DNA of 64,000 bases from Calothrix sp. NIES-4105 (GCF_002368415.1 NZ_AP018293.1:41313-105312), one strand, 5' to 3'; shown: positions 53,213 to 62,069, counted from the stretch's first letter. The notes: a model not told the origin generated them from the sequence alone. Translations and numbers: made by a program.

Positions 53213-55139
53213 GACGAGAAGCAAAATGTGAATTAATAAATTCTACAGATTGAGAGATTGCATCATCAATTCTAGATGCAGATTGCCGTTTATAATAATT
53301 AAGATGAAGTTTTTTCGTAAATTGATTTTGGGAAGGACAAATACCTTCTTGCAAATAGCATTGAGTCATCCATTCAATACGTCGTAAAGTAAAATCTTCC
53401 CAAGTTTCAAGAACTTGCCTCAGAACTTGTGCAGTCAATGGCATTTGTTTAAGATAATTCTTATTTAAGAAGTTGCTGCTAATATTAAGTTCTTTGCTAA
53501 TAGCGATAACAGTAATTTTAATTGGAGAATTTAGCGAAGACTTAATACTTGACACAGCTTGAATTATTTGATTCATTAATTGAGTATCACGAGATGACCA
53601 ATCAATACTATTATCTAGTTTTAAAGGTAAATTTTCTGACAGCCAATCCGAATCATTTTTATATAACCAACTATAATGACGGCGAAAGTTTTGTTGTAAT
53701 TTAGTTCGATTTAAAGTAGGGTTATTTTTTCTAATAAGCAGCCATTCTTGACGATAAGACTCTCTTTTTTTTTGGAGTTCCTTAGAAAATAAGTGAGAAT
53801 CAGTTTCGGGTAGCTCACCACTAATAGTAATTCGATGCAGTGGTAAGTTAAATCTTTTGGCACAGCGATTTACATTTGAGGGACTCAACCCTAATTGTAT
53901 AGCTATTTCTCTGATTCTAATGGTTGGAGTCAACCAAAGTTTTTTAAAGGTGGTTTCCCAAGATGGACTGTAAGAAACAATACGAGTGTAACGGTATTGA
54001 TCTTGTGGAGCTAAATCGGGGCCTGTTCGAGCATAAGCAAAACCACAAGAACAACGGAACGTAGCAGTAGCTTCATCCTGTTGATTTCTACGGTTAATCC
54101 GATAAGTTTTAATAGTCAATTGTCGATAATGACCGCTTGTAGGGTCAAGGCAAGGCCAGGGGCCTAGTCCAAAAGGTTTTCTAATCGCACTAAAATTTAA
54201 AGGAGTTTTAAAAAATTCTTCAGCGGTTTTTCCTAAAAATTGGATTAAAAGAAGATGATAAACAAGAGAATGAACTTTGTGTTGCTTTAAATCTGGAACG
54301 AGAAGAAATAACCAAGGCTCGTCAATTTTATCATCAATTTGACAATCCAAAAGTTTTAAAACTTCTTGAGGATAATAATTCCGAAATTTTTTTAGAAGTA
54401 ATTTAAGTTGTATCGTGCCACTTTTATTAGCTAAAGAAAGTTGAATTAAAAATTGAATGTATCGGTCAAATAAAGATTCAAATTGAAATTCGAGTTCAAA
54501 ATTTAATAGCCATTGAACATCTTGAGAAAGTTTTAAGAGAATCTGATGAGCAGGATTTGTTGGCTCAATAAATTGATATTTATCAGGTAGGACAACTGTT
54601 GTTGCTGAAAAAAACTCATAATTACGTTTTCTTTGAGACATGAAAACATTACTATTTTCTAAAAACACATGATGGATAGGGCAAACTATTACAGCACTAA
54701 AATTATGAAGACGATGCCAGTAGTATTCTCCGTAGTGTTGTTTATCTTCTTGAAAGCAAAGAGGACAAAAACGAAAAAAAGTAGAGTATTTATTTAATTT
54801 AGTTAAAAATTTTTTAGGATTAACTAAATCCGGACTATCTTCACCTTTCATCATATCAAGAATTTTTTGTAATTTGTTATCATTAAGAAAAGGAACATAA
54901 ACAGGTAGCATAGTATGGTTATAAATAAGTTGCTCAACGGTATAATGATGACCTTTTGGTAAAATAGAAATTAAATGACTGAGGCGATCAGGTAAATCGA
55001 AAATAACTGTTTGGCATTTACTTCCAAACAACTCTTGAAGTACGTAACGTCCAGAAGAATATTGAACTCTATCTGCATACCTAGCGCAAACGCTATAAAG
55101 TAACTCATCAGGATAAGGCTCTGGAAAGAAGAAAATCAT
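53208..55139 (-). CDS. tniQ: TniQ/TnsD-family target-selection protein
   Basis: 643 residues. The N-terminal TniQ domain starts FFPEPYPDELLYSVCARYAD and has the zinc-finger signature FCPLCFQED, YYWHRLHNF and CPIHHVFLE (residues 135-170). A second C-x-C element (FRCSCGFAYARTG) lies in the middle, followed by helix-turn-helix-like stretches (TIRIREIAIQLGLSPSNVNR) toward the C-terminus. The length fits TnsD-like proteins, which recognise a specific DNA site, rather than the short TniQ of CRISPR-associated elements. It is the last gene of the tns operon, 14 bases after tnsC, with AGGAG about 12 bases before the ATG. Inference: it guides insertion, possibly to the methyltransferase gene. Confidence 0.85.
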   Translation of the reverse strand: MIFFFPEPYPDELLYSVCARYADRVQYSSGRYVLQELFGSKCQTVIFDLPDRLSHLISILPKGHHYTVEQLIYNHTMLPVYVPFLNDNKLQKILDMMKGEDSPDLVNPKKFLTKLNKYSTFFRFCPLCFQEDKQHYGEYYWHRLHNFSAVIVCPIHHVFLENSNVFMSQRKRNYEFFSATTVVLPDKYQFIEPTNPAHQILLKLSQDVQWLLNFELEFQFESLFDRYIQFLIQLSLANKSGTIQLKLLLKKFRNYYPQEVLKLLDCQIDDKIDEPWLFLLVPDLKQHKVHSLVYHLLLIQFLGKTAEEFFKTPLNFSAIRKPFGLGPWPCLDPTSGHYRQLTIKTYRINRRNQQDEATATFRCSCGFAYARTGPDLAPQDQYRYTRIVSYSPSWETTFKKLWLTPTIRIREIAIQLGLSPSNVNRCAKRFNLPLHRITISGELPETDSHLFSKELQKKRESYRQEWLLIRKNNPTLNRTKLQQNFRRHYSWLYKNDSDWLSENLPLKLDNSIDWSSRDTQLMNQIIQAVSSIKSSLNSPIKITVIAISKELNISSNFLNKNYLKQMPLTAQVLRQVLETWEDFTLRRIEWMTQCYLQEGICPSQNQFTKKLHLNYYKRQSASRIDDAISQSVEFINSHFASRQ

Positions 55140-55153
55140 AAACTTGATAGCTC

Positions 55154-56701
55154 CTATAAATATTCAGTAGCAGAGCAAATATAATTAGCTTTTTTAAGAG
55201 ATTGATAAATACTTAATTTATTTTTTTGTCCGACATCAGCTATTGACAATAAACTTGGATTTAACTGATTAACTGTTTTCGTTTTTTTATTGCTTTGAAT
55301 GGATGAGTTTGAATTCTTATTTGATTTAGATGAAGGGTCAGGCTTAACAGGATTGTTTTTTGGTAATTCGGAGGATATTATTTCTTCTTTTATCAAGCTA
55401 TCTTGATTCTTATTCAATATCCGTATTTCTTCTTCTAAAAAAGAGTTTATATTCAGATATACATCTTCACAGTTTTGAAGTTTATGTAAATCATTTATTT
55501 TCAAAGCATCTAAAATATCTCTAGCTGTACGTAAACAATCTTTAGCTACCGATTTTATAAGTCCGACTGTTAATTTTTCTGTGCCTGTTGTAATTGCACG
55601 AGCCTGAGCTAACATAAAAATTTTAATAGCAAAATCAGTTATCCCCTGACACTCATAATAAAGAGCATGACTAAATTTTGAATTTAATTTACAATCATGT
55701 TTTAGATATTGGTATTTCCAAAGCCCTTCGACAAATAACTGCCAATCTTCATCTTCTTTCATTCGCTCCCAAATAAAATCTCCTTGTCCTGTTCCACGAC
55801 GAATCTGGCGAAATTGATTTCCTAAAATTGACCAAGCTTTGTAGGTTCCTACTAAAACAACAGGTAATCCTATAGTATTAATTAATTCTACAAAAAAATC
55901 TAAAATTTTCTCATAACCTCCTATATTTAATTTGGTCAAGCTTTGAATTTCATCAATGACCAAAACTCCCAAATTAATATTGGCAGCAACTAAAGCCATA
56001 TTAGGCATCATTTCATTAACAGTTTTTTTACCATTGCTAGCATAGATATAATAGTAATTTGTCCCGAAAACATCATCTACAGCTTGAAAGAAGTTAATAC
56101 ATAATCCTTTAACTGACCCATCAGCAGGGCATTCTAACTTTAACCATACTAATTGAGTAAGAGTTAAATTATACTGTTTGTAAGAATTATGGAAAATAAC
56201 TTGAGGATACAGGTTTAAAATAGATTCAATAGCCGTTGTTTTTCCAACTCCACTAATACCTAAAATAGTAAATCCTGTAGCCGTAGAACGTTTGCAGCTA
56301 GAGAAAGATAATTTATGCCCAGTTCTTAATAATTCAACTTTTTCTTGATTGGATTGCCAAAAATCTCGTTTAACAGGGTTTCTTGCCCTATAACCCGCAC
56401 GAATCATGCGTGAGAATCGTTGCTCTAGGTCTAAATGATGTGATAAGACAATGAACAATTCAAAAACATTTTGAATTAAATGTAATCTTAAATGGGCAGG
56501 TAATTGACGTTCTGATTCATCTAATACTGGATAATCCTGTAGTTGCTCTATTACAGAGTCTTCATCTAAAATTTTTGGCAGTGCTTCAATGAGAGGGTTC
56601 CCTTGATAAATGGAAATTTCTTCATGGTATTCAGCTAATGTTTGTTTTCCTCGAAAAACGAGTAAAGGCATTTTTTGAATCGAGTATATATTATTCATCA
56701 T
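55154..56701 (-). CDS. tnsC: TnsC/TniB-family transposition ATPase
   Basis: 515 residues. Walker A is GISGVGKTT (near 150), Walker B VLVIDEIQS (near 250), and PVVLVGTYKAW is the sensor-like strand, all typical of the AAA+ transposition regulators TnsC and TniB. The C-terminal 100 residues are Ser/Asn/Lys-rich and could contact the transposase or TniQ. The start overlaps the end of tnsB by 11 bases. It is expected to form a DNA-bound filament that links target selection by TniQ to the TnsA/TnsB transposase. Confidence 0.9.
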   Translation of the reverse strand: MMNNIYSIQKMPLLVFRGKQTLAEYHEEISIYQGNPLIEALPKILDEDSVIEQLQDYPVLDESERQLPAHLRLHLIQNVFELFIVLSHHLDLEQRFSRMIRAGYRARNPVKRDFWQSNQEKVELLRTGHKLSFSSCKRSTATGFTILGISGVGKTTAIESILNLYPQVIFHNSYKQYNLTLTQLVWLKLECPADGSVKGLCINFFQAVDDVFGTNYYYIYASNGKKTVNEMMPNMALVAANINLGVLVIDEIQSLTKLNIGGYEKILDFFVELINTIGLPVVLVGTYKAWSILGNQFRQIRRGTGQGDFIWERMKEDEDWQLFVEGLWKYQYLKHDCKLNSKFSHALYYECQGITDFAIKIFMLAQARAITTGTEKLTVGLIKSVAKDCLRTARDILDALKINDLHKLQNCEDVYLNINSFLEEEIRILNKNQDSLIKEEIISSELPKNNPVKPDPSSKSNKNSNSSIQSNKKTKTVNQLNPSLLSIADVGQKNKLSIYQSLKKANYICSATEYL

Positions 56702-58904
56702 TCAGCTTCTTGTTTTGAAAATTACGAAGTTTGTCAAAAGGACGGCGAGGAGCAATGTATTCTTCATCATCCTCATCAATAGAATTAATTAGGGTTGGTA
56801 ATGGAATAACTGGTGCTGTTTGTGTTGTTAAGTCTTCAGGCTGGTTGTTCTCAATATTAAATGAACGTTCATGTTCTCGTTCCTGTTTCCGAGCCGACCT
56901 AATTCCTTTAATTCGAGAACGTTTACTATCGCTTTGACGAGCTTTTTCGGTTTTTTCTTGTGCTGAAGTTTGGTATTGTTCTAAGTAAGCATTAAGAGTA
57001 GCTTTTGCCTGTCGTTGTTCTTTTTGAGTTGACTGTTGAGTCAAGCTTTGACTAGCAAAATAATCTAATATTTCTAACAAATCACAATCGTAAAAGGTTT
57101 TAGATGCCGGGAGGAGTTGACAAATTTCTGTTTTTTTGCCATTTTCAATAATTAGATAAATTTTGTGACTATAACGAGGGTCATAAGCAACAGGAATTTT
57201 CCAACTTCCATTGACTCTTGCTTTAATAAACCATTGTTCTGTTATCGCTAACGAGCAGGTATAACGAAGGCGGTTACTAAGGTTAACCATAGGATGTCGA
57301 AAACAAATCCCTTGACGAGTAACCGTTGCTTCCCCTCGATGTAGCAAATTTAGTCGTACAATCTCCCCAGATTCAGTACGAGGACGACCACAGTTGCGAG
57401 TCCCCCAATCCCATAATTCACGCGGGCAGGGATGAACATGGTCTGAAATCATTTCTTTAGTTAAGGGATAATCTTTTAAGTAATGGTAGTTGTTATACTC
57501 AACTATCATACGAATCAGAATTTGTGAAAATTCTTTTAATGTATAAATAGCTTCAAGACGATAGTCCTTGTCTCCTCTTTCTCTTGGCTTATAAACTGCG
57601 CCAGGTTGCCAATGAATAACCTCATCATTAATTGTACGGAACAATCGCTCAACAACTGCTTTCCAGTCGGGACGATAAGCTGGTGTTAAAGATAATTCTA
57701 TATTAAGGGTTTTCAGGGCTTCTCTGGCACTGTGGCTAATGTATTCACTTCCTCGATCTGTCTGAAGCCGTTTACAAAGGTGCTGACAAGGCCATTCGTG
57801 AGCGTCGATAGAAATTCCGAATTCTTGACTAAATTTAACTTTATCAGTAGCTGCATTCAAAAGTGCTAAAGATGCTCCTAACCAACTTGGTCCTTCTAAA
57901 CTGACGTTAAATCCGACAATCAGGCGTGAAAATACATCAACGACAAGATATAGAACTGGTCGCCCAATAATGCGGTTACGGTCTAAAGAACTAACTAAGT
58001 AGATATCCGCTATGGTTGAGTCAATTTGCCAAAGTGCGCCAGGGAATGAAGCAAGGTCAGAACAGGTGCCTGTTATTTCTCGATAGCGTAGGTTATAACG
58101 GCGTTGTCCTTCACGTGTAATTAGAGATTTTTCTAAATCTTTTTGTTTATAGTACCAGTAGCAAAATTGTCGTAACGTCGGGCATTGGTTTTCCGCCCAC
58201 AATAACGGTATAGTTACTCCTTCTCGGTCTTGAATTTTTAAAGAGAAGACGGTTTCTAACATTCGTTGATGCGAATCTTTAAGGGTCAATCCTTGTTTTT
58301 CATGAAATTTTTTGGCGCTTTGAATGATAATTAGACGGATTTGGTCATCAACATTAATGCCTTCTGGTTTACCTTTGAGTTTAGTTTGTTGGGAAGTCCG
58401 ACCTAATTTTCGGGTAATTTGTCGTTTTTTTCCTTTACCTCCGCAGTTGTCATAGCGAGGCAGCAGAGCATTATGTTTTTGTCCACCCTGCCAGTACATT
58501 CGCAGGTATTTATAAATAGTGGGTTTAGTTGAACCAGTGCGGTCAATGATTTCTTGAACTAATCTACCCCGCTCCCGATGGAAAAAGATGTCTGTGCCTT
58601 TCTCAATCATGGGAGCAATCAGAGTCCAAGCAAAATCTCTTAACTGGCGGTGTTTTTCTGAAATTAAATTTTCTGGACGATAAAGATAGGCAAAGGGGTC
58701 AGCTTCTAAATGTTTAGCTTTTTGCTCTGTCAGTGCCTCTTCTAGTTCTCTAGTTTGTTGCCACACGGGAAAGGCTTTGGGGTTATTGATGTCAATGGTA
58801 ACTATCTCTGTACCTGGTGAATTAATCCATAGAACCCTCAAAACTTCTAAGTTTAGCCCTTCATCATCTTGAAACTCGATGAGCATATTTTCCCAGATAT
58901 TCAT
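56691..58904 (-). CDS. tnsB: TnsB-like DDE transposase
   Basis: 737 residues. The retroviral-integrase-type catalytic triad is visible: WQIDSTIAD (D near 295), QTDRGSEY (D near 381) and VVERLFR (E near 416), inside an rve domain (VLYLVVDVFSRLIVGF). An N-terminal helix-turn-helix region (STKPTIYKYLRMYWQGGQ) should bind the end repeats. A Mu-type beta-barrel follows the core, and a basic, low-complexity tail (KQEREHERSFNIENNQPEDL) may reach TnsC. It would cleave the 3' ends and join them to target DNA, giving the observed 5-bp duplication. tnsA lies 17 bases upstream. Confidence 0.92.
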   Translation of the reverse strand: MNIWENMLIEFQDDEGLNLEVLRVLWINSPGTEIVTIDINNPKAFPVWQQTRELEEALTEQKAKHLEADPFAYLYRPENLISEKHRQLRDFAWTLIAPMIEKGTDIFFHRERGRLVQEIIDRTGSTKPTIYKYLRMYWQGGQKHNALLPRYDNCGGKGKKRQITRKLGRTSQQTKLKGKPEGINVDDQIRLIIIQSAKKFHEKQGLTLKDSHQRMLETVFSLKIQDREGVTIPLLWAENQCPTLRQFCYWYYKQKDLEKSLITREGQRRYNLRYREITGTCSDLASFPGALWQIDSTIADIYLVSSLDRNRIIGRPVLYLVVDVFSRLIVGFNVSLEGPSWLGASLALLNAATDKVKFSQEFGISIDAHEWPCQHLCKRLQTDRGSEYISHSAREALKTLNIELSLTPAYRPDWKAVVERLFRTINDEVIHWQPGAVYKPRERGDKDYRLEAIYTLKEFSQILIRMIVEYNNYHYLKDYPLTKEMISDHVHPCPRELWDWGTRNCGRPRTESGEIVRLNLLHRGEATVTRQGICFRHPMVNLSNRLRYTCSLAITEQWFIKARVNGSWKIPVAYDPRYSHKIYLIIENGKKTEICQLLPASKTFYDCDLLEILDYFASQSLTQQSTQKEQRQAKATLNAYLEQYQTSAQEKTEKARQSDSKRSRIKGIRSARKQEREHERSFNIENNQPEDLTTQTAPVIPLPTLINSIDEDDEEYIAPRRPFDKLRNFQNKKLNDE

Positions 58905-58921
58905 AGTGCATTTTACCCCAA

Positions 58922-59728
58922 TTAATTTTTTTCAGTAGAGGGAGTGCTTAAGAGTTTGAGTGTGGTTCTAAACTGAGAAGAAAGAGGATAATTGAGGTCA
59001 ACGAGCCATGAACGAGTAGCAATTAGGTGGCGAGCAACTAACAGGCTGCTTCCAGGTTCTAAACCCAATCGGTCATCGCACTCTCCAGCAATATCTTTAA
59101 GCGAATTAACAGAGGTCACAATACCTTTGGTTAGCTCTGTGGCGATGTGGCGAACATCTCGTTCTGTTAGAGGAGCAAGGTCTTGAGGATAGTAACTGTT
59201 ATGTAACCATTCAATATTTTCAGATAAAATATTTGGGATCTCATGTTCAGTGACAATTCCCCAACTTATAGAGCGCTCTGCCCAGTAACGTCGCTCTATC
59301 TCTAGCTTTTCTAATACTCTTGAATTTTCTAATTGGTCAGCAGGTTTGATAGTTCTGGCTTGGTTAATTTCCCCAATTTTTCCTTTAATAGTAATTAGGA
59401 AATCTGTGGTCATTTGATTGGGGTCTTTGGTATTAGTGTTAGCCGGATGCTTAAACCCACAATCAGCAGCAATATCCTGAGTTGATGACAAATCTAAAGG
59501 AAATTGTTCTCGTATATCAACGACAATTGGCGACCATTCCAATATGTAGAAGTAACGAAATTCCAAGCCACTCAGGCAATGATGTAGCCTATTGGTTTTC
59601 CAACCCAAGCTTTGAGTAGATGTTCCTGTTGAAGAAAAATCCGCAATCCAGATGGCGGGTTGATAGTTAGTCCCTGTTCCTTGACCACAGCCTTCTGCGA
59701 CTCGTTGATTGACTGTTTTGTTTGGCAT
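58922..59728 (-). CDS. tnsA: TnsA-like endonuclease
   Basis: About 268 residues from the ATG at 59728; a TTG at 59737 would add three. The N-terminal half has the type II restriction-like core of TnsA: GLEFRYFYILEWSPIVVDIR, then EQFPLDL, with MTTDFLITIKGK supplying Asp and Lys. The C-terminal half matches the DNA- or TnsC-contacting helical domain (RRYWAERSISWGIVTEHEIP; SSLLVARHLIATRSWLVDL). TnsA cuts the 5' ends so that the element moves by cut and paste, not by cointegrate formation. First gene of the tns operon. Confidence 0.88.
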   Translation of the reverse strand: MPNKTVNQRVAEGCGQGTGTNYQPAIWIADFSSTGTSTQSLGWKTNRLHHCLSGLEFRYFYILEWSPIVVDIREQFPLDLSSTQDIAADCGFKHPANTNTKDPNQMTTDFLITIKGKIGEINQARTIKPADQLENSRVLEKLEIERRYWAERSISWGIVTEHEIPNILSENIEWLHNSYYPQDLAPLTERDVRHIATELTKGIVTSVNSLKDIAGECDDRLGLEPGSSLLVARHLIATRSWLVDLNYPLSSQFRTTLKLLSTPSTEKN

Positions 59729-59737
59729 GGCGTTCAA

Positions 59738-60238
59738 TTATGAGTTAGATGAGTCGGGGTTGCTCTATTTAACGCATTTAAAATTTACAAAACGCTCAAG
59801 GACAAAAAATAATGTTTGTGCAGTTGACGTAGAAATCAGGTTTTTCGTTAAAATTATTTTTTATCCGTATAATTTTTGTAACAATTGTTATTACCCTTAT
59901 TCTCAACAAATAGGGTTTAATGCGAAAAAAAAGAGTTTTATTGAGAATATGCAATTTTTATTGACATAATGCGTTCGCCTTGGGGGTTGCTCCAATTTCC
60001 CTTGATAATTTAATCGACACAGAAAGAGTCAGGCGTGATAATAAACCTAAGTCATTACCTGTGTGGTTAATCAGCAGTAGATAGAGAATAGTGGATAGTC
60101 TAACTATACACACTATACACACTATCTAAATGTTAAGTTTTTTATTCTCTGATTTCGTTAAGGAATCGAAACTCGAACCACACCACGAGTGAGTGCTGAC
60201 TTAACCTAGATTATATAAGGAGTCGAAACTACAAAGTT
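59738..60238. promoter_or_regulatory. Divergent region between tnsA and the cargo gene
   Basis: No supported gene. TATACACAC occurs in tandem near 60110-60125. Two direct copies of TAAGGA(A/G)TCGAAACT lie at 60159-60173 and 60216-60230, 57 bases apart. The second overlaps AAGGAG but is 15 bases from the cargo start, so it is more likely an operator than a ribosome binding site. Both the tns operon and the cargo gene should be controlled from here. Confidence 0.5.
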
Positions 60239-60796
60239 ATGCTGACAGGACACAAACGGGTTAAGGGAGTGCCTGAACTTCAAGATGAGGTCAAAAAACG
60301 CGTTAATATGACGTTAACCCCAACGGCAACAGAAGGATTGGACGCATTGGCGCAGCAAAAAGGAGTATCTCGTTCAGAATTGGTAGAACAAATTGGAAGA
60401 GGTAATTTTGTAATTGTTGATAATGAAGAGTCGTTAGAAACACAAATGAATTTTCAATCTGCTGTGTTTCCTATAGCGTCTTTGTCAATTGAAAGATGTA
60501 ATGAACTACCTCATGTTGCGGGAGTTTATGTGGTTGTTGATAAGCTTGGTGCAATCTTGACAGGATATACAAAAGACCTTCACGATGAATTTCAAACTAA
60601 TATTCAGAAAATTTCCGATTTTTTCGGTAGTTCAGGAATTAAACAGAAGTACGAACCTTCACAAACACAACACCTCATTTTTTGGGTAAGATGTTCGGAT
60701 AAGCTTTTGTTAAAGCAACTGAGACTATTAGTAATCAATACAGTTCAACAACTCGTAGTTGAAAATTCATTACAAGATTTTTTCAAAAAATCATAA
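60239..60796 (+). CDS. Cargo protein: RHH domain fused to degenerate GIY-YIG domain
   Basis: 185 residues. Residues 18-50 (KKRVNMTLTPTATEGLDALA, QQKGVSRSELVEQI) form a ribbon-helix-helix DNA-binding unit. From about 88 (LPHVAGVYVVVDKLGAILTG, YTKDLHDEF) the layout matches the cyanobacterial GIY-YIG nuclease fold: G-V-Y for GIY, L-T-G for YIG, and the catalytic Arg of the N-L-R-x-R motif replaced (D-L-H-D-E). It continues with IFWVRCSDKLLLKQL as in that family. The missing residues suggest no nuclease activity. As the only cargo gene and divergent to tnsA, it is probably a regulator of the element; operators may be the repeats at 60159 and 60216. Confidence 0.7.
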   Translation: MLTGHKRVKGVPELQDEVKKRVNMTLTPTATEGLDALAQQKGVSRSELVEQIGRGNFVIVDNEESLETQMNFQSAVFPIASLSIERCNELPHVAGVYVVVDKLGAILTGYTKDLHDEFQTNIQKISDFFGSSGIKQKYEPSQTQHLIFWVRCSDKLLLKQLRLLVINTVQQLVVENSLQDFFKKS

Positions 60797-61026
60797 GTTC
60801 AAAAGCCTGCTGACTTCAAATGTTAAATATCAGCCTTGAAGTGACTACAGTAATTTATACTCTCAATCGTCAAGGCAATATTGAACATAATTACCATTTA
60901 CACTACCTTGCTCCCGCGCTTCGGGGTATTAGAACAAGCTAAAAACAAAATTTTACCTTCTTCAGAACTGACTAAAACGAACAACAGAACTAATCTGTAC
61001 GACTTTAGTAGATATAGACAATAATT
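60797..61026. other. Non-coding end region of the transposon
   Basis: No supported gene. ACTTCAA (60813-60819) and TTGAAGT (60836-60842) form a short stem that may end the cargo transcript. I looked for CRISPR repeat or tracrRNA-like sequence here and saw none. Confidence 0.35.
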
Positions 61027-61086
61027 CAGTAAAGAACTTTACGAATTAGTAAAGAACTTTACGAATCAGTAAAGGACTTTATTGTT
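61027..61086. repeat. Three abutting 20-bp TnsB-type binding repeats
   Basis: 61027-61046, 61047-61066 and 61067-61086 follow (C/T)AGTAAAGAACTTTACGAAT; the third changes to AAAGGACTTTATTGTT where it merges with the terminus. Head-to-tail abutting sites match the arrangement of the Tn7 right end. Confidence 0.85.
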
Positions 61087-61094
61087 TATGTACA
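61061..61094. repeat. Tn7-like right terminal inverted repeat
   Basis: The complement of this stretch begins TGTACATAAACAAT and continues AAAGTCCTTTACTG. It is the inverted partner of 53075-53109. Confidence 0.9.
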
Positions 61095-61099
61095 ACAAT
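61095..61099. repeat. Target site duplication, right copy (ACAAT)
   Basis: Directly follows the element end and equals 53070-53074. Confidence 0.9.
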
Positions 61100-62003
61100 T
61101 AATGAAGATGGTTTATCCAAGCAGTGGCATGGTCGTGTATTTCTAAACCCACCATATTCATGTCCTGGTAAATGGATTGCTAAACTTATTGAAGAAATAG
61201 CAAGTGGTAGAGTTAAGTCAGCTATTGCACTAGTACCAGGCGCCACTGACACCAACTGGTTATCCCCAGTATTAAAGACTCAACCAGTTTGTTTTTGGAA
61301 GGGGCGAATTAAATTCTTAGATACAAACTACGAACCAAAACTGCCCGCGCGGCAATCACATGTACTTATTTACTGGGGTAATAACTCTTCACGGTTTAAG
61401 GAAGTGTTTGAACAGTATGGCGTATTTAAACCGTCAACTTACAAGGGCACTCATAACCATGATGCGAACCAGGTGCTAGGGGAAAATATATCACATTCAA
61501 TTCCCCCTAGCACCCAAGTTGAACATGATACTCAAACTGACGAATCAAGCTTATTATTATCAATTTCAGATGACCATCAACTAAGTAATGCTGACCAAGT
61601 GCTAGGGGAAAATATATTACACTCAATTTCCCCTAGCACTCAAGCTGAACATGATGCCCAGAGCAAAGAAGATAGCTTATCCTTAGACACCGAACTAAGT
61701 AATGCTGACCAAGTGCTAGGGGAAAATATATTACCTACAATTTCCCCTAGCACCCATCGCAAACACGGTGAAGGTAGCGGTAATCTGTCCTGGGGATATG
61801 CGAATGCTAATAGTAAGAAGAAAAAGCCAATTAAACAGCTTTATTTTGAATGGGAATATGGGGGTATGAGAGGAAAAACTTATGTAAGAGCGCACCTCAA
61901 AGAAGAGGTGATTGCATTAAATGATGCAAAGGCGCCAGTCGTTGAAATATTAGAGTTATTAACTTATAACCCAAAGGTGGCACGATCTTTAGGTATTGTT
62001 TGA
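61100..62003 (+). pseudogene. DNA N6-adenine methyltransferase, 3' fragment
   Basis: Continues the frame broken at 53074: TINEDGLSKQWHGRVFLNPP (the NPPY catalytic motif), YSCPGKWIAKLIEE, ALVPGATDTNWLSP and FWKGRIKFLD, all as in phage-type Dam methyltransferases. From about 61460 the protein tail has three repeats built on QVLGEN and SPST that are encoded by palindromes, then a conserved basic end (KKKKPIKQLYFEWEYGGMRG). A start at 61404 could still give a 199-residue tail-only protein, but it would lack the catalytic core. Separated from its promoter and start by the transposon, the gene is inactive unless the element excises. Confidence 0.85.
61472..61753. repeat. Three palindromic repeats in the methyltransferase tail
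   Basis: 61472-61514, 61598-61640 and 61713-61753 each start GTGCTAGGGGAAAATATA (or one or two bases before) and end with the complement CCCCTAGCAC. Arms are 11-14 bp around 15-21 bases. The central copy has perfect 14-bp arms. They are in frame and encode QVLGEN...SPST, so the palindrome has spread inside a coding sequence. Confidence 0.8.
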
Positions 62004-62069
62004 TGTTAATATATTTTTGTCGATAACTGTTACGTTTTGTCCCAGTAAGAACGCATTGAAATAGAACAG

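Larger units (their letters stand above)
53075..61094. mobile_element. Tn7-like transposon, 8,020 bp
   Basis: Both ends begin TGTACATAAACAAT, and the first 27 bases match at 25 positions in inverted orientation. The 5-bp duplication ACAAT flanks the element. It holds tnsA, tnsB, tnsC and tniQ/tnsD homologues in one leftward operon plus one rightward cargo gene. TnsB-type binding repeats are three spaced copies at the tniQ end and three abutting 20-bp copies at the other end, like the asymmetric Tn7 ends. No cas gene or CRISPR array was found, so it is not an evident CRISPR-associated transposon. It interrupts a methyltransferase gene and contains no GGCGCC, unlike its flanks. Confidence 0.92.

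Noticed and set aside
59738..61026. CRISPR array or guide RNA in the Tn7-like element
   Set aside because: No cas gene, no repeat-spacer pattern, and TniQ is full TnsD size; the two 15-base repeats are too few.
61404..62003. Independent 199-residue gene
   Set aside because: It is the in-frame 3' part of the methyltransferase interrupted by the transposon, shown by the 5-bp duplication and the restored frame.
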